Shown one piece after another: positions 32,090-43,071 of a DNA stretch of 64,000 nt. The notes below the pieces were generated by a model. It was not told the DNA's origin. It saw only the letters and a program-made list of their open reading frames with translations, and made no database searches. The translations under genes were made by a program, and so were the position numbers. Position 1 is the first letter of the stretch; each line of letters starts with the position of its first letter. This DNA is from Aphrocallistes beatrix (taxonomy: Eukaryota > Porifera > Hexactinellida > Sceptrulophora > Aphrocallistidae): NCBI GenBank assembly GCA_963281255.1, contig OY725488.1, forward strand, positions 10,141,524 to 10,205,523, in the 5' to 3' direction.

Positions 32090-32335
32090 ACCAAAAATGG
32101 TGACTCATCACTCTGTCATGACGTCATCATTATGCATCAAAAGTTGAAAAATTGACAAATTTGGCGATTTTTCGACTGATATCGATTATAACTATGAGAC
32201 AGAAGCATTTAGATATGTTATCTACTTTATAATTAATTATTGTGTGCTTAGGCACCCAAAGGGTGTCTCTGGCGGATACAAAGTGCCCGCCAGCCGCGCA
32301 GCGCAAGCACGTAAGGCGCGCTGTAAATAATCCCA
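32090..32335 (+). repeat. Dispersed repeat with GCGCAGCGCAAGC tail, copy 1
   Basis: It includes CATGACGTCATCATTATGCA, TTTCGACTGATATCGATTAT, a TTATAATTAATTATTGTG joint, then GGCACCCAAAGGGTG, CAAAGTGCCCGCCAG and GCGCAGCGCAAGCACGTAAG. The same order occurs inverted at 40310-40520, and the tail part at 46771-46850 and 47885-47985. Short tail pieces appear at 1598-1625 and 51788-51800. It is probably a SINE- or MITE-like family and ends inside the neighbouring NHL fragment. The rest of 31612-32089 shows no gene. Confidence 0.65.
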
Positions 32336-32515
32336 TACATCGGATTAGTCGCTATACTCCATGGGCCATAGAGTTGATTGTTTCCGATTATTCTGTTGCA
32401 TTTATTCCATTTCAGTTGATTACGGATATCTTCAATATAAACTAGAATCTGTTGTTCACGATGACACATTCTATTTATACTATCTTTCGGACGATACATT
32501 AAGAACATTTTGAGT
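32330..32515 (-). pseudogene. Fragment of coiled-coil/NHL protein
   Basis: The minus frame reads DSINRMCHREQQILVY, then QLKWNKC and NNQLYGPWSIATNPM, matching about residues 135-190 of the three intact coiled-coil/NHL genes. It has no coiled coil and no propeller beyond the first blade. The 3' side is cut by the dispersed repeat ending at about 32335. The ATG at 32508 is fortuitous. Confidence 0.85.
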
Positions 32516-32884
32516 AAATACTAACTCATTTACTAATGTCAAAATATTTTATTTCAGCACTGGGGCGGATCTATTTCAAATACAATTAGATTGAGAATCT
32601 GTCTTTTGTGAGCTTTCAGTTCCCAAATAGGTGTAAAGCAAAAGTCTGTATTACCATGTTATACCATTAAACTAATAGTATCTTTCATTTCTCCTCTTAA
32701 TCTATCTTTCTAATATATTTAACTCGGTCCCAGTAGTTTAGGTAATTTAGTGTAATATAATTGGAAATTGTTAACTTACCAAATCAAGTAATATGAACGT
32801 AAATTCATATTGGAGTGTATGTACTGAGAGAGATTTTGTTCTGTCGAACTATTTTAGGCATAACTTCATATTGTCACTTTTGCT

Positions 32885-34150
32885 ATGTTAGTAATGAACT
32901 TCGTACTGTTATTCATATATTTAGGTGTTCACCTGCATTTCAACAATGCAATTAGCGTAAAACTAGTCCCTGAATATTTTTGGGATGCTCATCGTGGCAG
33001 AGTGGTAGAATGTGACATACCATGCGAGTTTTCAGAAGAACCTGAAAATGTAGATGCAGAATTTTATATAGCAATGAATGATGGAGATGTGAAACGTGCA
33101 GCAGAATCAGAATCGGATACTCCTATAAAGATACTAGGCTCTCAAGAAGGAGCTCATTACTACCATTTGCTCAAAGGTGAATTCTTGAAGCGTCATTTCC
33201 AAGGTACATCTTTACTTGACAGACGTTCAGATATCCCATGGGTAATCATGCCAAATATGGATGAAGTTAAAAAAGTGGAGAAACCAAAATATGCCAAACC
33301 CAATGCTACTTTTGTATCCAGAAATTGCAACTCAATGAACAAACGTAACGACTATGTGGCGGCAATCAATGAAGTGATTGGAGTGTTTGCTCCTAGCAGC
33401 TGTTTCCACAACATGGACTGGCCTCAGTGCGAAGGAAGAGAATGCACCAAAGTGGAAGTGATCAGAGACTACAAGATTAACCTCGCATTTGAAAACGGGG
33501 ATTCACCAGGATATATAACCGAAAAGATCTATCATTCAATGGAAGCTGGAGTGCTACCTGTTTATATGGGAACAGTTGGCGTGGCATACGCTGTACCTAG
33601 AAGCTCCTATATTGATGTGGCAGAGTTCGACACACCCCATGATGCAGCCAATTATTTGAAAATGGTCCTGGAAAATGAAACGCTATACAACAGTTACTTT
33701 GAGTGGAAACATAAGCCTTTTAATCCCGAGTTTGAGGTAGCAAATCGAGTGTTGTGGGAAGTGAGTCATTACTGTCGTGTGTGTTACTATGTGGATGCAA
33801 TTCAAAGGGGGGCGAAGTGGGACCACCTCCATCAGAGAGCTTCGGATAGAATTCCTGGGAACTTGAAAGTCTCCGAAGAGAAAGCTAGTGAACCTGAAGA
33901 AACAGTCAGAACTGCGGAAATCGGCACAATTGAGGAAATTAAATCAGAAAATGAAATTACAGCATCAAACAGGCTCAATTTAGTTAATACTCCGAAAAGG
34001 AATCCACCTAACTTCGAGGTAACCTCTACGTTTCACTTCTCTTTATTGTGGACAGTACTATCAGTGTTGATTTGCCTATTATTCATTATGTGCAAGGAGG
34101 TCCTTAAAAAGTTTATTTTTTGGCTCTATAATTGCCATGAGGTTCATTAG
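32885..34150 (+). CDS. GT10 (alpha-1,3-fucosyltransferase-like) glycosyltransferase with C-terminal anchor
   Basis: A 421-residue protein that should transfer fucose from GDP-fucose in the secretory pathway. The GT10 signature is clear at about 200-229: LAFENGDSPGYITEKIYHSM followed by AGVLPVYMGT. Upstream FVSRNCNS and a VRDYK-like stretch (VIRDYKINL) also fit. The N-terminus looks like a signal peptide (about 1-22). A hydrophobic C-terminal segment (about 385-404) followed by a basic tail suggests type I topology, whereas typical animal Golgi fucosyltransferases are type II. Residues about 315-375 are an acidic, low-complexity stalk. Single exon. Acceptor and linkage cannot be told. The DUF288 gene 2 kb downstream is also a predicted secretory-pathway glycosyltransferase. 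Confidence 0.88.
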   Translation: MLVMNFVLLFIYLGVHLHFNNAISVKLVPEYFWDAHRGRVVECDIPCEFSEEPENVDAEFYIAMNDGDVKRAAESESDTPIKILGSQEGAHYYHLLKGEFLKRHFQGTSLLDRRSDIPWVIMPNMDEVKKVEKPKYAKPNATFVSRNCNSMNKRNDYVAAINEVIGVFAPSSCFHNMDWPQCEGRECTKVEVIRDYKINLAFENGDSPGYITEKIYHSMEAGVLPVYMGTVGVAYAVPRSSYIDVAEFDTPHDAANYLKMVLENETLYNSYFEWKHKPFNPEFEVANRVLWEVSHYCRVCYYVDAIQRGAKWDHLHQRASDRIPGNLKVSEEKASEPEETVRTAEIGTIEEIKSENEITASNRLNLVNTPKRNPPNFEVTSTFHFSLLWTVLSVLICLLFIMCKEVLKKFIFWLYNCHEVH

Positions 34151-34730
34151 CATAGTAGAACTCATGCATAGAACTAGTTAGGAGATTATCTATGAATATA
34201 TATAGGATAGGAGATTATCTATACATATCCAGCACTCAGATGATGGGCTAAGATTATTAAGTAGGAGTTTACATGTAAATTATACCTGTGAGATTTGTAT
34301 TGTTGATTTGTAATGATATTATACGTATTAGGTATAAATTTTGTTATTCTCGAGCATTCTTAGTTATCATGGTTCCCAGAGATTGTAATTCGCATATTTT
34401 CAATGATTTTAAACGCTTTTTCCAGTCTAAGACCGAAAACTGTGTTTTGTATGTTGAGTTTTGTGAAGCAAAATTTGTCCTGGCACGTGGCGAAAATCGA
34501 GAATCAAGGCCAACTGCTTCTGTAAAAAATGTCTTTATAATCGATGTTATATAACGATTTAGCTCCAGATATATGTATGTACCTTTCATTCACCATGGAA
34601 ATATTTCATAAATCAATTGAATTCATTATCAGACATGAGGGAAAGTTGTTCATTCTCGAATTTAAATTAGCTACACTTTGCAAAATCACCCAAAATGGCA
34701 CTTTTTTCTTGTCACCAAGAATATGATCCA

Positions 34731-34792
34731 AAACATAGCCGTAGACAAGGGGGGGCTTGGGGGGGCTCAAGCCCCCCCAAATTTTGCCTCAT
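34731..34792. repeat. G-run/C-run TIR end (CGTAGACAAGGGGG)
   Basis: A G-run, GCTTG, a G-run, CTCAAG and a C-run form a hairpin in AT-rich DNA, like the elements near 1134 and 41469. Probably a MITE end. Otherwise 34151-35270 shows no gene. Confidence 0.4.
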
Positions 34793-35270
34793 CAATTCAT
34801 GAAGTTCATGAAGTTATTCCGGATATCTTCCAAACAAACGCATTCTACCCTCATTACAAGTAACAAATTCATTTACTAATTCTTTCAATTGTAAACCGTC
34901 CGTTCTTTGCTTGTGCACATGAAGTGACAAGCACCAATTCAATCGTGCTTGGCATGTAGTTGTACGCAGCCAGGTCTTAAGTCTGCGAAGTGCTAAACAA
35001 TTTTAAATATTTAATCACAAACACTTATAAATACAAAGTGGAATGAAGCCTAGTAATGAAAACAAGAGATGTGTTAAATATATAACAGTATTCGATAGAT
35101 TCGTAGATTTAGTATGCCAGAAATTTATGAAATTCAAATTTATCAAACAAATTTAGCTAATACTAGAAAGTATTCTCATTTTGAATGAAACCTAGAAAGT
35201 AAAACAAAGCTGCGAAAATATGATTATAGCATCAGTTCATATTAATTCAAATTAAAATAGATTTTTCCCA

Positions 35271-35775
35271 AACTGGAATAAGACCGAATGGAATAAGACC
35301 CAAAAAAAAATAGGACTGGAATAAGACCGAATTGTCAAAACTGGAATAAGACCGAATTGTCAAAACTGGAATAAGACCGAATTATTAAGACTGGAATAAG
35401 ACCGAATTATCAAAACTAAAATTTATGTTTCAATAAATTATTTCAGTCACATTCAAAATCAATTTGTTCTAAACAAAAATGCCTTAAATCACATTCAAAA
35501 TCAATTTGTCCTAAACAAAAATGCCTGAAATCACATTCAAAATCAATTTGTTTTACGAAAAAATGCCTGAAATCAGTGCAGAATAATTTTTCGGTCTTAT
35601 TCCATTCGGTCTTATTCCAGTCTTGATTATTCGGACTTATTCCAGTGCAGAATAGTTTTTCGGTCTTATTCCATTCGGTCTTATTCCAGTCCTAATTTAT
35701 TTTCGGTCTTATTCCATTCGGTCTTATTCCAGTCCTAATTTATTTTCGGTCTTATTCCTTTCGGTCTTATTCATG
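35271..35775. mobile_element. Foldback element with tandem GGAATAAGACCGAAT arms
   Basis: The left arm (35271-35415) holds five copies of GGAATAAGACCGAAT spaced by TGTCAAAACT-like linkers. The right arm (35590-35775) holds seven or more inverse copies (ATTCGGTCTTATTCC). The core (about 35447-35572) is three 42-bp tandem copies of TCACATTCAAAATCAATTTG plus AAACAAAAATGCCTG. Arms of tandem repeats in opposite orientation are the structure of foldback (FB-like) transposons. No coding capacity and no clear target duplication. Confidence 0.8.
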
Positions 35776-36134
35776 TTTCCCCCTGAGAGGCTGCTAGCAA
35801 CCCAAGGTTACTGGGGTGTTTATATAAGTAACCGCGGTTGCAGGTTAGCAAACCGTATTCAATTAATAATGAACCTTGAACAAAACAGCGATGTTACTGT
35901 CATTATATTCAAGTACAAGCGCGCTATGGATGTGCTATGTAGTATAATGGATTCAATGCCGTGGGTATCGAAATTTAGTATACTAAGACTATTGAATTTA
36001 GTATACTATGTGTGGTAATGATTACAAATAGAACCTATAGGCATACTACTTAACAAGATCTTATAAAGCTGCATTTACTCTGTAAAGAAATATTATAGCA
36101 TCTAGAAAGTATTTAATTAATTAAAACACGAGAA

Positions 36135-39100
36135 TTGAAGATGAAGGTTTCTCGATATAAGATTTTCTTTTTTCTTTTGTTTTCATCATGCATTGTAGCA
36201 AATTTATTAATTAATCTCTTCCACTCTAAGGACAATTTCGGAGTGATGATTCATGGCCATCAAAGAGCAGGTAAAATGATTTTCAATAATATTCTCCATC
36301 TCTTTTCACAAAGTGAAATGGAGGCAGCTAATTATTGTGATAATTGGGTCGTAATCGTAGCGACTCGTAAACCAGAGACCGTTGTAAAATATGTAAAGTC
36401 ACTAACCGAAGCACAACCTTCGAAATGGTGCTGTGTCGTAGTTTTAGATACTGATGAGAACATCGAGAGAGATTTTTTTGCAATTAAAAGTGAAAAATTT
36501 GTAGTTTTGGCAAGAAAAGAAATAAAGAAGTTAGTTGATTCCTATCCAGGTTATAGTTCTGTACAAAACACCACTTTTCACTCTCCCATAAATAATAAAA
36601 ATATCGGATACATCTATGCAATCCGCCATGGAGCTAAACTTATTTTTGATGCGCATGAAGACTACCGTCTAGCAGAAGTGGAAATTCCTTATACAGGCTT
36701 GAAGGAGGGGTTTTTACTTGTCAAAAGTTCAAACAACGTGTTTAATCCTTACAAGTATTATTATTCTGATCACGGGGAGTTGCTACAACAGGAAGGACTA
36801 CCTGGTAGATATGTGTGGGATCTCAACAATTTCAGTTTCGAGGTCCATGAAAAAAACAACTGCATAGTAAATCGACGGGAAATGGGTGTTATGCAGTTTA
36901 TGACTAAATATGATGGCACTTCCGAAAGACATACCGAACAGAAAATTAACAAATTACCTTTGGTAATGGAAAGAGGTTGGTTATTTCACTAATAATACAC
37001 ATTGCATGATCTTGCTACGAAAACTTTCTTACATTTATTATTTGCGCTTATGTTCTACCTTGTCTATTCATATATTAACATCACCACTGCGAATCTTTGT
37101 TTAGAAATGTAAGTAAGATCTCAACGGCTAATGTAGAGTATTTCACCATGTAAGATCCAATTTCCGCACTTTGAAAGTAATAATATGAATATTTTATGAG
37201 TTATTAACATATTGATTTAAACATATTTTCACACATTTTGTAAAATAATTATTTTGTGCAAAAATCGAGTTCTCAACGGCTAATATAGGATATTTTGATG
37301 TGAAGATTCCGAATATTACACTTTGAATGCTCTAAAATGAGTATTTCCCGATGCATGTTCCTTTGAGTCATTTCATGGAAATCATCCCTTATTGCAACAG
37401 AACGAACACTATCGAAAATCAACCGTAAAAAGTAAACATCTATCAAAAAATAAAGTAGATAAATTTTTTGTTTTCTTTGCCACTAAGTAGGCTGTGCACC
37501 AGTCGCTCCACAGTAGTGCCGAGTTAGCGTCGCCCTTCCTTACAACTCATTACTGGAGTGGGCGAAGATGTTCAGAAATAGCAAACATGGTCCATGAATA
37601 ACTAAAATAAGTGTTAACGAGAATGAAAGTATATTATGACAAGCATGAGCATATAAGCCGGGAAGATGGTAAAGATACCCTCTGCCATTTTTTAGTTGAG
37701 CTGAACTTGTATTTATACTATAGTTCTCCGACTACTGTGTGAAGTTAGTTCATAATTCTACTAGATGACGGTGTTTCAATAAATTTCGAAAAATAAATTG
37801 AATAGAACTTCTTAGATCCGACCTCCGAGTTACGGGAGTCAACCGGCACCTACCCCGAATTTTTTTTCGATCAAAATAAGAATAGAATAAGTGTGATTTG
37901 TTGATGTTGACTGTATTGGATACATCGACGATTAATATCATTAGTCGATCAATCATATCCGGATAGCCTATGCCAAATGCACGTTTAGACAGAAAAAATC
38001 CTTGAGGACAATTTGATTCTAAACCCCACGAACTACCAACCCGCATTTGTATATATTAAGTCCTATCATAATATCATGTTGACTAGCTACTACTGCCTTA
38101 GAATGCGATTTAGGGTTCTCTAAGGTTGTAATTGATTTCTGAGCAAATTTAGAAACTGATCCCGCATTAGATTATATGCATCAAATAACATATTGATTGA
38201 GTTATTTGAAGTATTCTAGTATTAGACGTTTGTGATTTACTAAAACTTTGTCGCACTTTTGAAGGGGTCAAAATTGGGAAAATCCACCACCACTGGCTTA
38301 ATTACTTTTTATGCTACTGAACACCTTTCGTTTATTCACCTAGATTCTTAATTATTTGACCTTGCAATGGTCTTATAATCTATGATTCAGAATACAGATA
38401 GCGGCATAGTTAGTATTTATGAAATGCACTATAAAATGAGGATGGTGTTATCGGCTTCAGAGTAAACGATACAGGTGATGTTTACAATAAATTTACTTTC
38501 AATCGTTTTCATAGGAACACATATGCCCTATGCTAGTCATGCTACTCTCCACCACTACTCCTCATTCTTTGGTCTTCACCTCCCAGTTTCTACTAAGGAT
38601 AAGCTAGCGGACGCCATGAGAGCACATTATGTGCAAAGATTGATGTGGGATATCGGAACCCATATAACTGTCGCAAAACCGCTGATGGAGTATCTCTTGG
38701 ATACAGAATCAACATTAATTTCAGATGAGGAACCTCATGTGTCTGTTCCTGATAATCTAATCACCTTTCTCAATGAATGGCAGAGTGATTCAAGCTCTCT
38801 GGTGGAGAGAATGGAAGAACTAGCAATAGAATTCTATGAGAAGGGGTTTTGGGAAGAAGAAGAAGTTTATTCTATTCAAAGGTGGATAGAAGATCTCGTA
38901 ATGACTGGTTACAAGTTTCCAAAAATTATACCTGATTTAAATGATGAATATTTTCTGCTTCAAAAAGAAGGCTGCCAAAATACAGATATGCGAAATCCAC
39001 CTGATGAACATTCTATTAAAAATAAATCTGATGTTGCTAAGCGAGGAAAGTTAGAGCTGTTCTTGAGAATGTCAGCTGATAAAACCCAACTAAGAGATTT

Positions 39101-40127
39101 ATACAATTTTGTATTTGAATGGAGTTTAAGATTCTTTTGGCTTAATGAAGTGAGTCCACTTAATCTGATGCTGATTCTAGATGATGAAAATGAAAGGGAC
39201 CACAAATTTGGTATAGAGAAAGAAAATGTGTATCCTTATCCGATTGTGCACTTTGAAAAGCCTAATTCTTACTACGGAACGAATGGCCACAGCAGGATGC
39301 AGTTAGGCATGTTTTGGGCTGATACGTATGCTACTGGGGAATATGTCGGATTTCTAGATACTGATACATTCTTTATTACTTTAATTTATGAAGATTTATT
39401 GTTTGAAGGCGATAAACCTATTGTTTGGGGATATTTCGGTGCTGCAAGAAATGCCTTTTGGAGGAAAAGTAAGAAAAATACAAATACGTTTTTGAAGAAA
39501 AGGGAAATGATAAGAGCGATGAACTACTTCCCTGTAATTGTCAAAGTGAAGCATGTAATTGCTGTCAGAGATTATATTGAAAAAGCTCATGAAAGGCCTT
39601 TTAATGATGTATTTCAATCTATTGCGTCTACAGGTCCATATTATTCACAATTTAATATAATGCTCACATTCCTCTGGTATTTTCATAGAGACGAATATGT
39701 GTGGCATATGGAAAAAAACACAGAGAGAGGTGCTGACGGTCCAGATGAAATAACTGATTTTCATGACGTTACCGAAGAGATGAGAGTCCCTTCTCCGAAA
39801 CTTACTATTCATTATAAGTATATCTTTGGCATAAAGATGAAGCTTGAACCAAAGTTCAAAGCAACTCGACATACTGAGCAATCCTTGAAAACTAGGAACA
39901 GTTTGATGTTAGAAGGATATTGCTACTCTTATGGTTTCAGTAATACGCCTGAAATGTGTACTAAATTTGATGCGAATGCCGTTCAGCAATCCTTGTATGA
40001 ATTTGAAGATCACACCTGGGCTTGGGATGAGAGGTGTATTACATCTCAACAGAAACACTATTCTTCGATAACCGATGTGAGGCATAATTGGGATCCAGAA
40101 ATTTTATCTGCAATTTCAAAGATCTAA
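36135..40127 (+). CDS. DUF288/STELLO-like Golgi protein, two exons (about 817 aa)
   Basis: Exon 1 (36135-36975) encodes a signal-anchor helix (about 8-28), then WVVIVATRKPE, a KWCCVVVLDTD block, and KNIGYIYAIRHGAKLIFDA, the hallmark of DUF288. Exon 2 (38515-40127) opens at GTHMPYASHATLHHYSSFFG, then QRLMWDIG, which continues the same family. The donor at 36975/36976 (GAG|GTTGG) and acceptor at 38514/38515 (TTTCATAG|GA) are in matching phase and recreate a Gly-Thr expected at this point. The 1539-bp intron separates frames that look like two ORFs (36135-36992 and 38475-40127). A DTD motif near residue 562 (GFLDTDTFF) suggests a nucleotide-sugar transferase fold. In plants STELLO acts in the Golgi on cellulose synthase assembly; the animal role is unknown. 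Confidence 0.85.
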
Positions 40128-40309
40128 TTTTAAAAGTTGTTTAGAATTCAGACTTAGACTCGTAGTGTCTAAAGTTGATTAATCTAGCGTAACATTTGAT
40201 GTGGAACTAGTACCATATTTCCTCGATGAGTATTTCTAATAGTGTATATGTTTTAGGCTTTATTACTTGATTGTATTACTGAAACTATTTATATATATAT
40301 ATATATACT

Positions 40310-40520
40310 ATATAAGCGCGCTTCGCTTTCTTGCGCAACTTGGGTGGCGGACACAAAGTGTCCGTCAGATGCGTCTTTTCGGCGCCTAGGTTCACATTGA
40401 TTAATTATAAGGTAAATCGCATCTCTAAATAGGTTTGTCTTACGGTTAAAGTCGATATCACTCGAAAACCACAAAAGTGGATGGTAATGATAGCGTCATA
40501 ACAGAATGATGAGTTTTTAT
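40310..40520 (-). repeat. Dispersed repeat with GCGCGCTTCGC end, copy 2 (inverted)
   Basis: The inverse of 32090-32335: AGCGCGCTTCGCTT, GGCGGACACAAAGTGTCCG (a small hairpin) and GGCGCCTAGGTTCACATTG, followed by the TTATAA joint and TCGATATCACTCGAAAA. Noncoding. Confidence 0.65.
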
Positions 40521-40643
40521 TTTTTGATGATAGTTCACAGTGTGCCAAATTAATGAATTTTTGAATCTCTTGTCCCAGATGTGAAACCTATGTAATTTGT
40601 TTCTCTTATATGTGTATATTCATATGCTTAATTCCAAAAAATA

Positions 40644-42331
40644 TAGTATCTTGCAAAATCTTAACCCCTTTGTCTGTATGACATAAGAAAATTCATTTTT
40701 TTGCTTTTTAACTTTTGCATTTGTTGTATTAGACTTGTAAATTTATGACAAGGAATAGAGAAATCTACCTTATGCGGTCGTATTTATTCATAAATGATTC
40801 ATTAACCAATATTAATGGATAATATGGCACAATCCGACCCAAATTTGGCGATTTCCCTCTTGGATCATATTTCTCCTGATAGACCCCATCACAAGTTAAT
40901 ATTCTGACTTAATCGGCCAATTTCCCTTCCATTGACACTTATTTCTCTTTGAAACAACTGTGAAACATTTGGTGAGGTCAGACTATAGGAAAAAGTTTGT
41001 TATCTAATGTCATTCAGAGAGGCCAATGATTTTTATCATAATTTGTTCTAAATAAATGTCGTTTTACGAACATACTACTACATTAGTAGTCAGCGGCGGC
41101 GCCAGCTTTATCATTATGTGTCGTGTATGGGTCGCAGATCATCTGTTTGGGGTCGCAGCTGTGCTCCCTCTAACGCCGCCACTGCTACTAGTAGTAGTTA
41201 TAATTATTTCAATGCACTGGTTTACGATTTTCGTGATTCTTGAGGTCCATTATTAATAGAATTGTTTAATAACGTGGCAATTAATATCCAATATGCAGCC
41301 ACCATTTCAGATTGGTTGTAATTAATTAACGGTTGACAAATTGTTTATATTTTCAATTTATAATCTATAACCGTAAAATGAGATATGTAGTGGTTTTCTG
41401 GGTAATTGGATTCAACTACTAGATAGTAAATACGTATACCTTGTAGTGTATATAGCACTATGTAGTGGCAGTGGCGTACCGTGGGGGGGGCGGCAAATTG
41501 CATTTACAACTTTAAATTAAATTCTCCTAATGCATGTAGAAATCCAGTGTTGAATTTAATTGATCAAAGTATTGTCTGTTGACAATTTGCACTATTGCCA
41601 ATTCACAAATAACAATTGATAACTGCACTTCTATAATTAAGAATCCTTCTAAATCAATTGTAATGATTTCAATTTCTGAAATAATGAAAACATATATTAG
41701 TATACAAACCACAACCTTACTGTAATAACATAACAGTCATAATACTTGTAGAAGTGATATTATTAACTGTAAGAAATATAAATGACAATATTAAGTCGCA
41801 TTTATAGATTTCTTGCGTGTTTTAATAAATTAACTATTCAGATTTCATCATGCAATTTCAAATAATGAGCAGCATTGAAAGCGAGAATAACTATTTGTTA
41901 ACCATTTGTAGCGAGTTATTAGAATATTGTTAAGCAAAATAAAGCAAATAGGAAAGTGAATCGCGAAATTATAATTTAAATAATTCACACTTAGGGGCGG
42001 CAACACGATATTCTAAAATTCCCGCCCCGGGCAGCATTTGGTCACGGTCCGCCACTGAAACTAAGTATATTTACATATACTTCCTCAATATAGCTGATCC
42101 AAGAGGAAAATCGCCAAATTTGGGTCGGATTGTGCCATATTATCCATTAATATTGGTTAATGAATCATTTATGAATAAATACGACCGCATAAGGTAGATT
42201 TCTCTATTCCTTGTCATAAATTTACAAGTCTAATACAACATACGCAAAAGTTAAAAAGTAAAAAAATTTTTTGAATTTTCTTATGTCATACAGACAAAGG
42301 GGTGTGAAAATCAAGATTTTGCAAGATACTA
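40644..42331. mobile_element. 1.7-kb element with about 230-bp terminal inverted repeats
   Basis: The left arm 40644-40866 (TAGTATCTTGCAAAATCTT start) and right arm 42096-42331 are inverse copies at clearly over 90% by eye, differing by small indels around AACCCC and a poly-T run. The 1.2-kb interior is noncoding and contains a nested hAT-like element. Long TIRs without a transposase suggest a large non-autonomous (MuDR- or foldback-like) element, or a segmental inverted duplication. The right end abuts the integrase relic exactly. No clear target duplication. Confidence 0.75.
41469..42057. mobile_element. Nested hAT-like MITE (CAGTGGCG ends)
   Basis: It begins CAGTGGCGTACCG and ends CGGTCCGCCACTG, imperfect inverted repeats with the hAT-type CAGTGGCG start. 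The 589-bp interior is noncoding; the small minus frame at 41527-41712 has no family features. I did not find a matching 8-bp target duplication, so the boundaries are slightly uncertain. Confidence 0.6.
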
Positions 42332-42569
42332 TTAGATCAACTTGGCCCCTAGATGAGTAATCCTTGGTAAGTATGGGACGTACAACAACACATTTTGTCA
42401 TAGGTATCTTCCTTTTCTTTTGACAATCCTCGCACAGGGATTTGTAGAGTTCCAAGGATTTAGTGGTGATGTTGACAAACTTCAAAGTACGTTTCTTGAT
42501 AAGCTTTTCTACATCACCACATTGGAGTATCTCATATCTAAAAATAAAGTAGGTTAGCAGAGTAGACAT
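42332..42569 (-). pseudogene. Integrase relic (KRBA2/Ginger-like zinc-binding region)
   Basis: The frame reads KSLELYKSLCEDCQKKRKIP then KCVVVRPILTKDYSSRGQVDLI, the linker between the zinc-binding and catalytic domains of KRBA2-like (Ginger/retroelement-type) integrases. It has the paired CxxC of the HHCC finger but neither the preceding His pair nor any catalytic DDE. The frame is cut at the end of the long inverted repeat, so an old integrase gene was broken by or lies beside that element. Confidence 0.75.
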
Positions 42570-42584
42570 AACACTAAAGTTTCG

Positions 42585-42690
42585 GGATCCCGGGATTGAA
42601 ATATCGGGATCGGGATTATAAAACTAATCCCGGGATTGAATCCCGGAGGTAAAATGGACCGGGATCCCGGGATTGTAACCCCTAGCTCTG
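42585..42690. repeat. CGGGATCCCGGGATTG palindromic repeat
   Basis: Repeated GGGATCCCGGGATTG motifs in both orientations around AATCCCGGGATTGAATCCCGG. Simple, palindrome-rich, noncoding. A diverged hAT-MITE end follows near 42775-42812. The rest to 43071 shows no gene. Confidence 0.5.
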
Positions 42691-43071
42691 ACCCGCAACA
42701 AATAGCATTATTGTGGTATCATCTATAAATTGACGATGAGAAAACAAGTTATGTCTCCATGCGTGTAGCATGAAATTTAGTCTCGCAGGCCAAAGGTTTC
42801 CCACTCTTACCTAAATAATCAAATATTTTAAAGTGTGAATTCTTATCATCCAAACTGTGGTATCACTAGTGGTATGTGGAGGCATCATCTCATTTTTACG
42901 TTAAAAATATATCAAAATTTAAATATTATTTGAAGTCAGCCAGAGTCTATTTAATGTAATGTTTTGAACATTTTCAGTAAAGTTGATTGTTGAATTAAGA
43001 TATATACTGGTAACAAGATCTAATTAATAAATAAACAACTACAAAATTATAGTATAAATAAATAATAAAAT

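Noticed and set aside
38475-40127. A separate 550-residue gene starting at 38475
   Set aside because: The first 13 residues precede a good splice acceptor, and the sequence after it continues the DUF288 family from exon 1 in phase, so it is an exon.
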